Part shown: piece after piece, positions 7,973 through 14,691 of the stretch
Position numbering within the stretch: position 1 is the first letter of the stretch
How the letters are laid out: the number at the start of each line of letters is the position of its first letter
Source of the DNA: F1-120-MAGs118 sp013360535
GTDB lineage: Bacteria; Planctomycetota; UBA1135; GCA-002686595
Direction: 5' to 3'
Assembly (NCBI GenBank): GCA_026647215.1
Contig: JAPKHC010000055.1
Location: 1 to 19,260, forward strand
Length of the DNA stretch: 19,260 bases
Program-made: the position numbers and the translations under genes
The notes under the pieces: generated by a model
What the model was told of the DNA's origin: nothing
Seen by the model: only the letters and a program-made list of their open reading frames with translations
Databases searched by the model: none

Positions 7973-8407
7973 ATGAAGAACCAACCCATGATCGACAACG
8001 ACAACCTGTCCGCCACGAACCTCGATGCCGTGCTCGCCGACGCCGAGCGCGTGTCGAAGGGAGCGCCGCCGCGCTACACGCGCCACCAAGCCGAGACGGC
8101 CATGCTCGACCTCGCGCAGCGCGCGGCCCGAGAGGGCGAGGGCGTGTGCAACGCCTACGCGCGCCTGTGCGTCGAAGACGAACGGATGCAGAAGCTCTAC
8201 GGGCTGGCCGAGGCCGACGACATGGCCCAGGACGCGCAGGCCGAACAGCTCGCGAAGCGCGCGACGCGGAACGAGCGCGTGTGGGAGCTGATGGTCAAGG
8301 GCGCGCACAACAACCGCCGCGAGGGCGAGACCGTGGAGCAAGCGCTCGATCGGATGCTCCAGACCGACAAGACGTACCAGGACGCCTACGCCCTGTATTG
8401 CGAGTAG
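7973..8407 (+). CDS. Hypothetical acidic helical protein
   Basis: 144 aa. The ATG at 7973 is 3 bp after the previous stop; a second in-frame ATG lies at 7988. The protein is mostly helical and rich in Ala, Glu, Asp and Arg, for example HQAETAMLDLAQRAAREGEG, VCNAYARLCVEDERMQKLYG and a C-terminal TVEQALDRMLQTDKTYQDAY. No signal peptide, membrane segment or catalytic motif is visible. I do not recognise a family. Short helical proteins of this sort occur in phage structural modules. Confidence 0.6.
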   Translation: MKNQPMIDNDNLSATNLDAVLADAERVSKGAPPRYTRHQAETAMLDLAQRAAREGEGVCNAYARLCVEDERMQKLYGLAEADDMAQDAQAEQLAKRATRNERVWELMVKGAHNNRREGETVEQALDRMLQTDKTYQDAYALYCE

Positions 8408-8446
8408 CGCTCAAGGCCGCCGCAAACCGCCGCCGACGAGACCTGA

Positions 8447-8752
8447 ATGGCCAAGTCCCTGATCTCCCAGCTCAGTCCAGCAACGCACCGCGTTCTCGCG
8501 GCGGCGCTGATCCATGAGAGGCAGTTCCGCAAGCCCATGAGCGCGGGCATGGTTCGTCGTCTGTGTGAGGCGGAGGGCGCAAGCTACACCGCGTGTCTCA
8601 CGTTCATCCGTGGTGAGGGTCTTGAAGGCGGCAAGCCGGTTCGACTCGATGGCGAGTGGTCGTCCATCGACGCCCCCGACGACGAGACCGAGGCCGCCCT
8701 CAACTGGTCCGAGAAGCACGGCGATCCGGCACCCGGCCCGAGCGCGAGTTGA
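8447..8752 (+). CDS. Hypothetical protein, possible winged-HTH
   Basis: 101 aa. MAKSLISQLSPATHRVLAAA, then ERQFRKPMSAGMVRRLCEAE and SYTACLTFIRGEGLEGGKPV, gives a helix-helix-helix order with a possible wing, loosely like a small DNA-binding protein. The tail is acidic (SSIDAPDDETEAALNW). It lies in the same orientation as, and 39 bp after, the upstream gene. A TTG at 8749 overlapping its stop could open a 54-codon Arg-rich frame (to 8913), but I have no further support for that. Confidence 0.55.
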   Translation: MAKSLISQLSPATHRVLAAALIHERQFRKPMSAGMVRRLCEAEGASYTACLTFIRGEGLEGGKPVRLDGEWSSIDAPDDETEAALNWSEKHGDPAPGPSAS

Positions 8753-9104
8753 TCGCTCGGCTCCTCTCCATCCTCGCGCACAGCTTAGCGCGCGTCCGCG
8801 AACGTCGCCAACAGCGCGCCCGCGCTGGACGACCTTCTTCGTCGCGAGGCCGCGCGCACACCTTGGACATGGAACGGCGGCGGCGCGTTGGGCTTCGTCG
8901 CTCGGCGCGGTAGGCCCTCGGTCGCGCGAGCCAGCTCGACTCAGAAATCCGTCCGCCACGAACCGCCACAGCCCGACGCTCGCCGCCTGCGCGAGAAATG
9001 TCCGATGGCGAGTGGATTCGTGACCGAGGTTCCGTCGTGCCTGGGGCAGTTCCGGCGGCGAAGTCCGCGCTGTCTTGGGCCACCCTTTGAAAAGGAAATC
9101 GACA
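8753..9104. other. Gap of about 350 bp with no convincing gene
   Basis: Open frames on both strands are Arg-rich and lack recognisable families or good ribosome sites. No repeats or strong hairpins were noticed. The right edge carries the ribosome site (AAAGGA, about 9091) of the next gene. It may be the decayed remains of one or two small phage-type genes. Confidence 0.4.
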
Positions 9105-9509
9105 GTGAATCTCAACAAGTCTGCTCACCGGCAGGACGAACCGTGGGACCCCGCGACGCGGGTGTCCTTCCCCCGCAACGCCTTTCTCGAAGTCAGGTAC
9201 CGGCACGGCGAACTCCAACTCGGAGTCGCGGTCCGGGACGACAAGGGATGGAACCCGGAGCACGATGCTCTCGGGTACTTCGTGCACGCGGGAGTCGTTG
9301 CGCCGAACTGGTACCGCATCAGCGAGGCCGACTACCTCATGCTCTTGGGCCGGTTGAAGGCCGACCCGAGGTGCGAGGTTGAGGTCGAGGTGCGTCGCGA
9401 TGATCTCGTCTTCGCCTTCGGCAAGGTGACGCGGCTCGAAGTCGTGCACCACCTCTTCACGGACGCCGAGGACGAGGACGACCGCCTGCGCGAGCGCATG
9501 GCGAGCTGA
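9105..9509 (+). CDS. Hypothetical protein, last gene of the plus-strand module
   Basis: 134 aa from GTG 9105, chosen because AAAGGA lies about 8 nt upstream; a TTG at 9075 is the alternative. The content is beta-rich: FLEVRYRHGELQLGVAVRDD, then GYFVHAGVVAPNWYRISEAD and CEVEVEVRRDDLVFAFGKVT, with an acidic C-terminus (AEDEDDRLRERMAS). No family is recognised and no signal peptide is seen. A strong terminator begins 24 bp after its stop. Confidence 0.6.
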   Translation: MNLNKSAHRQDEPWDPATRVSFPRNAFLEVRYRHGELQLGVAVRDDKGWNPEHDALGYFVHAGVVAPNWYRISEADYLMLLGRLKADPRCEVEVEVRRDDLVFAFGKVTRLEVVHHLFTDAEDEDDRLRERMAS

Positions 9510-9533
9510 TCCCACCTCGACGAAGACATCCAC

Positions 9534-9576
9534 AGGCCCCGGCCGGTCCATGCGATCGGTCGGGGCCTTCTTCGTT
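9534..9576 (+). terminator. Rho-independent-type terminator
   Basis: A 12-bp stem with one G-U pair (AGGCCCCGGCCG at 9534-9545 with CGGTCGGGGCCT at 9557-9568), an 11-nt loop, then TCTTCGTT. It lies just after the last gene of the plus-strand module. Confidence 0.7.
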
Positions 9577-9631
9577 CGCTTCTCGATCTACGTTCCGACC
9601 GGCGACCCACCGGCTTCCGGGTCGCCACCAA

Positions 9632-9676
9632 CGGCCCCGGCCCGCCCTCACCGGCGCGGTCGGGGCCGCTCTCGTT
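9632..9676. terminator. Second hairpin with nearly the same stem
   Basis: CGGCCCCGGCC (9632-9642) pairs with GGTCGGGGCCG (9658-9668). The stem arms nearly repeat those of the hairpin at 9534-9568, about 100 bp away. The hairpin lies between convergent genes and may end the minus-strand transcript of the gene at 9772-10188 as well. The loop differs, so only the stem is shared. The rest of 9510-9771 holds no gene. Confidence 0.55.
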
Positions 9677-9771
9677 CACCGGCCCATGCTCCGCCCACGC
9701 GCCGCGCTCACGATCGCGCCCGCCCTTGGGCCGAGGGTCAGCCGCGCCGTCCGCCGCGTGCCCGCGTGTTC

Positions 9772-10188
9772 CTAGCTGGCGCGGAGACGGACGCCGCACT
9801 GCCGCGCCCGCCCGTCGAGCCATGCGCGCTGCGCCCGGTCGCGGGCGAGCTGCGCTTCGAGTTTGGCGCGCGTCGGTTCTGACTTGCTGAGCAATCTCAG
9901 CTCGGCCTCGGTCTGCCTGATCCGGGCGTCGAGCTTGTCGCCTGCGTCGCGGATCGCGCCCTTTGAATCGGCGACGACCTTGAACATCTTGCGCCGAGCT
10001 ACGGCGTGATCGTTCACGATCGTCTCGTCCATGAGCCCGTGCGCGACGACGAAGCATGTCGGCGAGCCGGGCGCGTCGGGTTCGGAGTTCTCGCCCGCTT
10101 CGAGGACGAGCATGTGCTCGTCCTTCCCGTGGACGTAGACCATGCACGGCGCGAGCTTCTCGGCGGGGACTTCGTTGGGCTGGCTCAT
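9772..10188 (-). CDS. Hypothetical protein with C-terminal coiled coil
   Basis: 138 aa. The N-terminal half is beta-like (APCMVYVHGKDEHMLVLEAG then CFVVAHGLMDETIVNDHAVA). The C-terminal half is a heptad-rich helix (AIRDAGDKLDARIRQTEAEL onward) ending GVRLRAS. It is alone on the minus strand between the phage-like module and the metal cargo, convergent with the module. No family is recognised. The start has only a weak ribosome site, so a later start is possible. Confidence 0.55.
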   Translation of the reverse strand: MSQPNEVPAEKLAPCMVYVHGKDEHMLVLEAGENSEPDAPGSPTCFVVAHGLMDETIVNDHAVARRKMFKVVADSKGAIRDAGDKLDARIRQTEAELRLLSKSEPTRAKLEAQLARDRAQRAWLDGRARQCGVRLRAS

Positions 10189-10438
10189 CCCGGGTCGATC
10201 GGCCGGATACCCCCGGGGCTTGAGCGCCCCGCCTCCGCGCGCTGGTCGCCTGCCGCGTCGAGGGCCGGGCTTGGCCCTCCGGGGACTACCGGCCGCCCGC
10301 GTGCCGTACGCGGCAATGGGGAGCGCCTAGGAGGTCGCATTACGCCCGCCCGCCTACCGCGCCGCCCTAGGCGGGCCGCCGGTTCCTGCCCGCCGCCAGC
10401 GCGAGCCTGGGCTGCGGGACTCGCGGCGGGAAAGGTCG
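10189..10438. other. GC-rich spacer with hairpins
   Basis: No gene is seen in these 250 bp. GAGGGCC/GGCCCTC (10260-10266 with 10273-10279, 6-nt loop) and GGCGGGC/GCCCGCC (10370-10376 with 10388-10394) could terminate the selenoprotein transcript that ends at 10439. No T tract follows, and no tRNA-like fold (for example selC) was recognised. Confidence 0.4.
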
Positions 10439-11923
10439 TCAGCCTCCGGGCCCGCGCGGAGCGGACTCTCCGAGCAACTTCAAAAGTCCCGCCTTGGAAA
10501 CTGCCGAGCTTGCCTCGAAGCCGCCGTCCGAATCCAGCACGTAGATCCCCGGCAGCGGGGCGATCGAGCCGTCAGCGAGGGTGCATCCCCCAGGCGTGGC
10601 CGACTTGATGCCACCACGGTCCTCGAAGAGGTCACCGATAAAGAAGTAGGCGTGCGGCCTGCGGACGATGACTCGCACGAGGTTGTCGGCCGCCCGGACA
10701 ACCTCCGGGTCGTTCAAGGTGGTCGAGAGTGCACCACTCTCGAATCGAGTGGACGGTCATCACGTCTCCGCGCCGGAAAGGCCGACCATGACCTTCTTTT
10801 TCTGGGCACGCGCCACTTCGAGGGCTTTCGGGAGTTGCCCCAACCCTGCGAACTGCCACCGCAAGCCGCCGGTGCCCCGTGCAGACGAACCACCGCCGAG
10901 CACGATCGTGGTCTCGCGGGGCTCGGCGTCTCCCATGCGCCTGAACCGCACGGTGGCGCGGTCGCCCGGAGCGGACACGGCCAAGTAGTCGGCGAGGTCG
11001 TCCGCGCTGTAGAGGTCGTTGTCCTCGATGCGCAGGAGAACGTCCCCGGCTGCGAGCCCGGCAGCGGCGGCAGGACCATCGGGGGCAACCGTGTCGATGA
11101 GCCTTCCCAGGACGCGGACATTGTTGACGAGTCCCATGTCCTGCACGGCCTTGTCCGACGGGGCGGAGGTGCTCAGTCCGAGGCTCGCCGTTTTCGTCCC
11201 GTCCAGCCACCGCGCGAGTCGGGTCAGGAACTGCTCGGGCTCCTCGAAGCTCCTCAGGCGGTCGGTGACTCTGCCCTCCCCGTCCACGAAGAACACGTCC
11301 GGCACCGAGGCGACGCCGTAGGCTTTGGCAAGCCCTGGATGCTCATCGAGGTCCACGAAGATGACCTCCACGCCCTCCAGTGCCTTCGCGACCTTCGGAT
11401 CGGCGAGCGTCTTCTTCTTGAGCTGGATGCAGGGCGCGCACCACTCGGCCCAGAAGTCGATCAGGATGGGCTTGCCGTCCGCGCGCGCCGATCGAAACGA
11501 CTCCGCGAAGCTCGGTGGTGCGTCGTCGGGAAGGGGAGCGACGAGTGTCTCGGAGTGCTCGCGCGCCACCACCTCGACGGGCACTTCATCAACCCCGTAG
11601 TTGAGCGAGCGGATCACGTCCGCAAGCCCCGTCGGGCTGGTCGCCTTAGGATCGTAGGCGATGGTCACGATGTCCTTCTCGAAGTCCCACGCGACATCCA
11701 GAGTTGATTGAGTCCCTTCCAGGGCCTCGGTGACCTTGTTCGGTCACCCCACTCATGTCGCGCCTGACTTGGTCTTCTTCATCCCGGTGACGCGAAAGGC
11801 GACACGGGCAGCGTCAGCCTGGTCCGCGTGCGAGGCTGACCCAGGCTGCGCTCCCTCGGCCGACGAGGACGCCGCGCACGCAGGGATGACCAGGAGTGTC
11901 GTGAGGAGAAGTAGACGGTTCAT
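10439..11923 (-). CDS. Exported selenoprotein with four Sec: UxxU HMA domain, thioredoxin, PDZ-like, UU thioredoxin-like domain
   Basis: 494 aa if four in-frame UGA codons (11753-11755, 11744-11746, 10760-10762, 10757-10759) are read as selenocysteine. Order: lipoprotein-like signal peptide (NRLLLLTTLLVIPAC, Cys16); HMA domain about 40-117, whose metal loop reads GATUVGUPNK (U57, U60) where the family has CxxC; thioredoxin/TlpA-like domain about 138-240 with FWAEWCAPC (Cys162, Cys165) and cis-Pro motif SVPDVFF; PDZ-like domain about 260-343 (DGPAAAAGLAAGDVLL); second thioredoxin-like domain 362-494 with GAETUUPSTRF (U388, U389). The ATG at 11923 has GGAGG 9 nt upstream. Reading UGA as stop leaves three fragments, yet homology and coding bias run through all of them in one frame. 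Each UGA pair has a SECIS-like hairpin. The gene is divergent from the mercury-type transporter, so high-affinity Hg or Cu binding outside the cytoplasm is inferred. Confidence 0.85.
10723..10743 (-). promoter_or_regulatory. Candidate bacterial SECIS hairpin for the tandem UGA UGA
   Basis: On the mRNA, UCGAGAGUG and CACUCUCGA form a perfect 9-bp stem closed by the 3-nt loop GUG. The loop starts 22 nt after the second UGA and 25 nt after the first. The published bacterial SECIS rule asks for 16-37 nt between UGA and apical loop and a G among the first two loop bases; both hold. Confidence 0.7.
11710..11748 (-). promoter_or_regulatory. Candidate SECIS hairpin(s) for the UxxU pair
   Basis: On the mRNA, GAGGCCCU pairs with AGGGACUC (11710-11728, one G.A mismatch), loop GGA, starting 23 nt after the second UGA and 32 nt after the first. 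This fits the 16-37 nt rule and the loop-G rule for both codons. A competing perfect 7-bp hairpin (GGUGACC/GGUCACC, loop GAACAA, 11729-11748) contains the second UGA itself and lies only 11 nt from the first, outside the rule. Confidence 0.6.
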
Positions 11924-12052
11924 GCCTTGCTGCCTCCGCGCGGCGGGGATGACTCACGAGAGTGTACGGGCTGCACCATGGTTTAGGGTTCGCGTCGCGT
12001 TGTGTAAGCAGTTCGCATGGGAGCCGCTCCCTTCCTGTCACCCGGATTCGTC

Positions 12053-12084
12053 TTGACTCTGAACCTTGGTTCATCGTCGAGAGT
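12053..12084 (+). promoter_or_regulatory. MerR-type promoter/operator of the metal transporter fusion
   Basis: TTGACT (12053-12058) is followed by the dyad TGAACC-TT-GGTTCA (12060-12073) inside a long spacer, with a poor -10 (GAGAGT, 12079-12084, 20-bp spacer). A -35 followed by a dyad in an over-long spacer is the mark of promoters activated by MerR-family regulators through DNA untwisting. On the opposite strand an imperfect dyad (about 11971-11986) and TACACT (about 11961-11966) may serve the divergent selenoprotein gene. Confidence 0.65.
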
Positions 12085-12114
12085 ATGGGTATCCAACTCC
12101 AGGAGCCTCCAGAC

Positions 12115-13194
12115 ATGACCAACTGCCCCGCGTCCAAGACCACCGGCAAGCGCGTCGAACGCATCACGCTTGAGAGCCTTCTCCTTCCCGAGTACCTGCC
12201 GCGAATCGGCTCCGGGCAGTGGTTCTTCTGCCCCGAGCCCGGCTGCGAAGTCGTGTACTTCGACGCGGAGGGGCACCACCTCGACAAGTCGGCGCTGTCG
12301 GTGCGCGTCGGGACCAAGGAGAACCAGGCGCCACGCCCCGTCTGCTACTGCTTCGGCCACTCCTTCGAGGAGATCCAAGCGGAGGTCGCCGCGACCGGCA
12401 CCTCGACGATTCCCGACAGCATCACCGAGATGTGCCGCCAGGGACTGCACGAGTGCGAGCGGAAGAACCCGCAGGGGACCTGCTGCCTTGGGAATGTCCG
12501 CGCCGTGCTCCGGGAGGCACAGGCGTCAGCATCGGCGTCGCCGTCCAAACTTGAGGGCGAGCGGGACTGCTGCGAGACTTCCACCCCCGGGGCCCGCGAA
12601 CCCGCTGCGGGACGGCTCGCCGCTGGAGGTGCCCTGGTCTCGGCTGTCCTCTCCTCGGCCTGCTGTTGGCTCCCCTTGGTCCTGCTGGCGTTCGGCGCAT
12701 CGGCGGCAGGCGTGGCGGGCTTCTTCGAGCGCTACCGGCCCATCTTCCTCGGAGTTGCGGTGGTGCTCTTGGCGGCGGGCTTCTACCTCGTCTACCTGCG
12801 CAAGCCCGCCTGCGGGCCCGGCGAGGCGTGCTCCGTTCCGAACCGTCGGCTCACGAGGATCAACCGGGCGATGCTCTGGATCGCAACCGTCTTCGTCGCG
12901 GCCTTCGCTCTGTTCCCCAGCTACGTAGGAGCCCTCCTCGGGACGCCTCGTGGCGATGCCGCGCTGACGAACGCTCCCCATGACCTGGAATTCGTGGTCG
13001 AGGGCATGACGTGCGAGGCGTGCGCCGCCACCCTCCGCTCCAAGCTCGCTGGACTGTCCGGAGTGTCGGCCGCCGAGGTTCTCTACGCCTCCGGTCGGGC
13101 CAGGCTGGGCTTCGAGTCTCCTCAGACCAGGCCCACTGACGAGGCGATCGCCGAGGCCGTGTCGGCCGCCGGTTACCGGGCTGTCCTGCCCTAG
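12115..13194 (+). CDS. CopZ-type zinc/iron-sulfur domain - MerT - MerP (HMA) fusion, mercuric ion transporter
   Basis: 359 aa. Residues 1-140 form a Cys-rich domain like the N-terminal Zn/[2Fe-2S] part of Archaeoglobus-type CopZ (C39, C44, C77, C79, then C107, C114, C123, C124). Residues about 165-278 are MerT-like: three hydrophobic helices, a vicinal pair in the first (SACCWLPLVLLAFG, C183-C184), the ERYRPIFLGV signature, and a loop with C233 and C239. Residues 290-359 are a MerP/HMA domain with GMTCEAC (C300, C303). MerT takes Hg(II) from MerP and passes it inward by Cys-to-Cys exchange; the fused domains would keep the whole relay in one chain. AGGAG at 12101 supports ATG 12115; ATG 12085 is also in frame. 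Hg is favoured by MerT and MerR company; copper cannot be excluded. Confidence 0.88.
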   Translation: MTNCPASKTTGKRVERITLESLLLPEYLPRIGSGQWFFCPEPGCEVVYFDAEGHHLDKSALSVRVGTKENQAPRPVCYCFGHSFEEIQAEVAATGTSTIPDSITEMCRQGLHECERKNPQGTCCLGNVRAVLREAQASASASPSKLEGERDCCETSTPGAREPAAGRLAAGGALVSAVLSSACCWLPLVLLAFGASAAGVAGFFERYRPIFLGVAVVLLAAGFYLVYLRKPACGPGEACSVPNRRLTRINRAMLWIATVFVAAFALFPSYVGALLGTPRGDAALTNAPHDLEFVVEGMTCEACAATLRSKLAGLSGVSAAEVLYASGRARLGFESPQTRPTDEAIAEAVSAAGYRAVLP

Positions 13195-13607
13195 CCGCGC
13201 CCGCGCTTTCCCGCCGCCTCGTCGAGCTTCGCGATGGCCTCGCAGCAGCCCTTGGCGCGAGGCTTGCGACACCACTCCAGCGACTCACGGAGGACCGTCC
13301 GGACCCTTCGCAACCGCGTGAGCTCGCCGTCGAGCACGGCGAGGCGCGCCTCGATGATGCCCTGCACTTCACCACAAGGGTCCGCCTCGCCCTGGCGCAG
13401 GGCGAGCAACTGCGAGATGTCTTCGAGCGTGAACCCGGCCTCCTGCGCGGCCCGGATGAAGAGGAGCCGTTGCAGTGCCATGGACCCGAACAGTCGGTAC
13501 TTCGACCGCGTGCGCTGGTCGGGTTGCAGGAGGCCGCGCCCCTCGTAGTAGCGCACGGTGGAGATGGGGACCCCGGCCTCCTTGGCGAGCTTGCCGATGG
13601 TGAGCAT
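13191..13607 (-). CDS. merR: MerR-family mercury-type regulator
   Basis: 138 aa. The N-terminal HTH and wing are canonical (MLTIGKLAKEAGVPISTVRY, then YEGRGLLQP and KYRLFG). A long dimerisation helix follows. The effector cysteines are C78 (DPCGEV), C113 (WC) and the pair C121-C122; C113 to C122 is 9 residues apart, as between Cys117 and Cys126 of Tn501 MerR, which favours Hg(II) sensing. The ATG at 13607 is chosen because MLTIGKLAK is the family start; the frame runs on to 13655. It is convergent with the transporter fusion, and both stop codons share CTAG at 13191-13194. Likely targets are the dyads at 12060-12073 and 13779-13794. Confidence 0.88.
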   Translation of the reverse strand: MLTIGKLAKEAGVPISTVRYYEGRGLLQPDQRTRSKYRLFGSMALQRLLFIRAAQEAGFTLEDISQLLALRQGEADPCGEVQGIIEARLAVLDGELTRLRRVRTVLRESLEWCRKPRAKGCCEAIAKLDEAAGKRGRG

Positions 13608-13772
13608 TCCATCCACGCGGGAGAAGCGTACCACGAACCCTCGACCCAGCTTCATGGCTCAGGCCTACCGACCCCCCTCCCGGCCGCCGTGCGCACCTTG
13701 GGCGACCCCATTGCCGAGCGCGCCACGTTGGGCCGCGCGCCCTTCCCTCCCGGAAGCTCGCCCAGATTCTCC

Positions 13773-13804
13773 TTGACCTTGCACCTGGGTGCAACCCGTA
13801 GGAT
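13773..13804 (+). promoter_or_regulatory. MerR-type promoter with operator palindrome
   Basis: TTGACC (13773-13778), a 20-bp spacer and TAGGAT (13799-13804). The spacer holds the perfect palindrome TTGCACC-TG-GGTGCAA (13779-13794). The long spacer with a centred dyad is the classic MerR-family target. Transcription should start near 13811, only about 6 nt before the ATG at 13817, giving a nearly leaderless mRNA. Confidence 0.8.
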
Positions 13805-13816
13805 GGTTCAACGGTC

Positions 13817-14260
13817 ATGGACACGTCCCCGAAGCCCTGCCCTCGCTGCACGAGTTCGCCCCGACCGAGCCGCGCATCCGAAGGGCTCCGAGCGCTCGCG
13901 AGCCTGCCGGGGGCGGTGCTCCCGCTCGTCCCGAGCTTCTCGTGCCCGGCGTGCATCGCCGCCTACGCCGGGGTTCTCTCGGCGCTCGGGCTTGGCTTCC
14001 TCTTCACCGATGCGGTGCTCCAGCCCCTCATTGCTCTGTCGCTTGTCGTCGGCGTGGCGAGCATCGCCTGGACGGTGCGAGCGCACGGCCGGAAGGCACC
14101 GCTCGTCCTGGCGGCCATCGCGGCGCTTCTGATCGCGAGCGGCCGTCTCGTGTGGTCCGTGCCGCTTGTGGTGTACCTCGGCGCGACTGCGTTCCTGTTC
14201 GCTGCGGGCTGGAATCTCGGGCTCCGTCTGAGCGCGAGGCGCAAGGAGCTTGCGGCATGA
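13817..14260 (+). CDS. Small membrane protein, MerC/MerF-like candidate metal transporter
   Basis: 147 aa. A Cys-containing N-terminus (CPRC, C8 and C11) precedes four hydrophobic segments at about 28-52, 55-85, 95-112 and 113-137. The motif SFSCPACIAAYAGVLSALGL (C43, C46) at the first helix resembles the Cys pair plus Gly-rich helix of MerC/MerF-type mercury transporters, though overall similarity is not secure. It is the first gene of an operon driven by a MerR-type promoter, and its stop overlaps the start of the second MerR gene (ATGA). No usual ribosome site precedes the ATG, consistent with leaderless initiation. A role in thiophilic metal uptake or sensing is inferred. Confidence 0.65.
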   Translation: MDTSPKPCPRCTSSPRPSRASEGLRALASLPGAVLPLVPSFSCPACIAAYAGVLSALGLGFLFTDAVLQPLIALSLVVGVASIAWTVRAHGRKAPLVLAAIAALLIASGRLVWSVPLVVYLGATAFLFAAGWNLGLRLSARRKELAA

Positions 14261-14691
14261 AGTCTCCTGACTTCGCGTCCATGACCATCAGCGAGCTTGC
14301 TCGCGCCGCGAGCGTTCCGACCACGACGGTTCGCTACTACGAGCGCGCGGAACTCCTCATGCCAAGCTCGCGGAGCGGCGCTGGATACCGGCTCTACGGC
14401 AAGGCAGCGCTCGAACGGCTCCAGTTCATCCGCGCGGCGCAATCCGTGGGCTTCGCGCTCGATGACGTCAGCGCGCTCCTCGCGCTCGAAACAAACGAAG
14501 CTCCGCTCTGCCAGACGGAGGTCGCTTCCATCCTGGAGAAGCGCCTCGCCGAGACAGAGGCGCGGCTTCGAGACCTGAAACAGGTCAAGGCGCATCTGAG
14601 CGCCGCCTTGACTCGATGCCGCAGCTCGAATGGCGAGTGCGCGGTGATGAAAGAGCTCAGCTCGAAACGGAAAACAAGGAGAACACGATGA
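14257..14691 (+). CDS. Second MerR-family metal-sensing regulator
   Basis: 144 aa. HTH TISELARAASVPTTTVRYYE, wing YRLYGKAALERLQFIRAAQ, long coiled helix, and three effector-type cysteines C85 (LCQTEV), C121 and C128 (RCRSSNGEC). The 7-residue spacing of the last two differs from the 9 of MerR and 8 of CueR, so the metal is not settled. AAGGAG 8 nt before the ATG at 14257 supports this start over the ATG at 14281. It overlaps its upstream neighbour and, by ATGATG, its downstream neighbour, so the three are coupled. It probably autoregulates the promoter at 13773-13804. Confidence 0.85.
   Translation: MKSPDFASMTISELARAASVPTTTVRYYERAELLMPSSRSGAGYRLYGKAALERLQFIRAAQSVGFALDDVSALLALETNEAPLCQTEVASILEKRLAETEARLRDLKQVKAHLSAALTRCRSSNGECAVMKELSSKRKTRRTR

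Noticed and set aside
8749..8913. 54-codon TTG-start ORF overlapping the stop of the 8447-8752 gene
   Set aside because: Only the overlap supports it; the product is Arg-rich with no family and no ribosome site.
10189..10438. A selC (Sec tRNA) gene beside the selenoprotein
   Set aside because: Hairpins are present but no long acceptor/variable arm fold or UCA anticodon arrangement could be made out; the Sec machinery must be encoded outside the window.
10439..11923. Reading the UGA-interrupted gene as a pseudogene, a sequencing artefact or a sign of a recoded genetic code
   Set aside because: All four interruptions are UGA, none is UAA, UAG or a frameshift. They sit on motif cysteines and have SECIS-like hairpins. 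Other genes in the window end normally at TGA (for example 2704-2706 and 2892-2894), so UGA is not a general sense codon.
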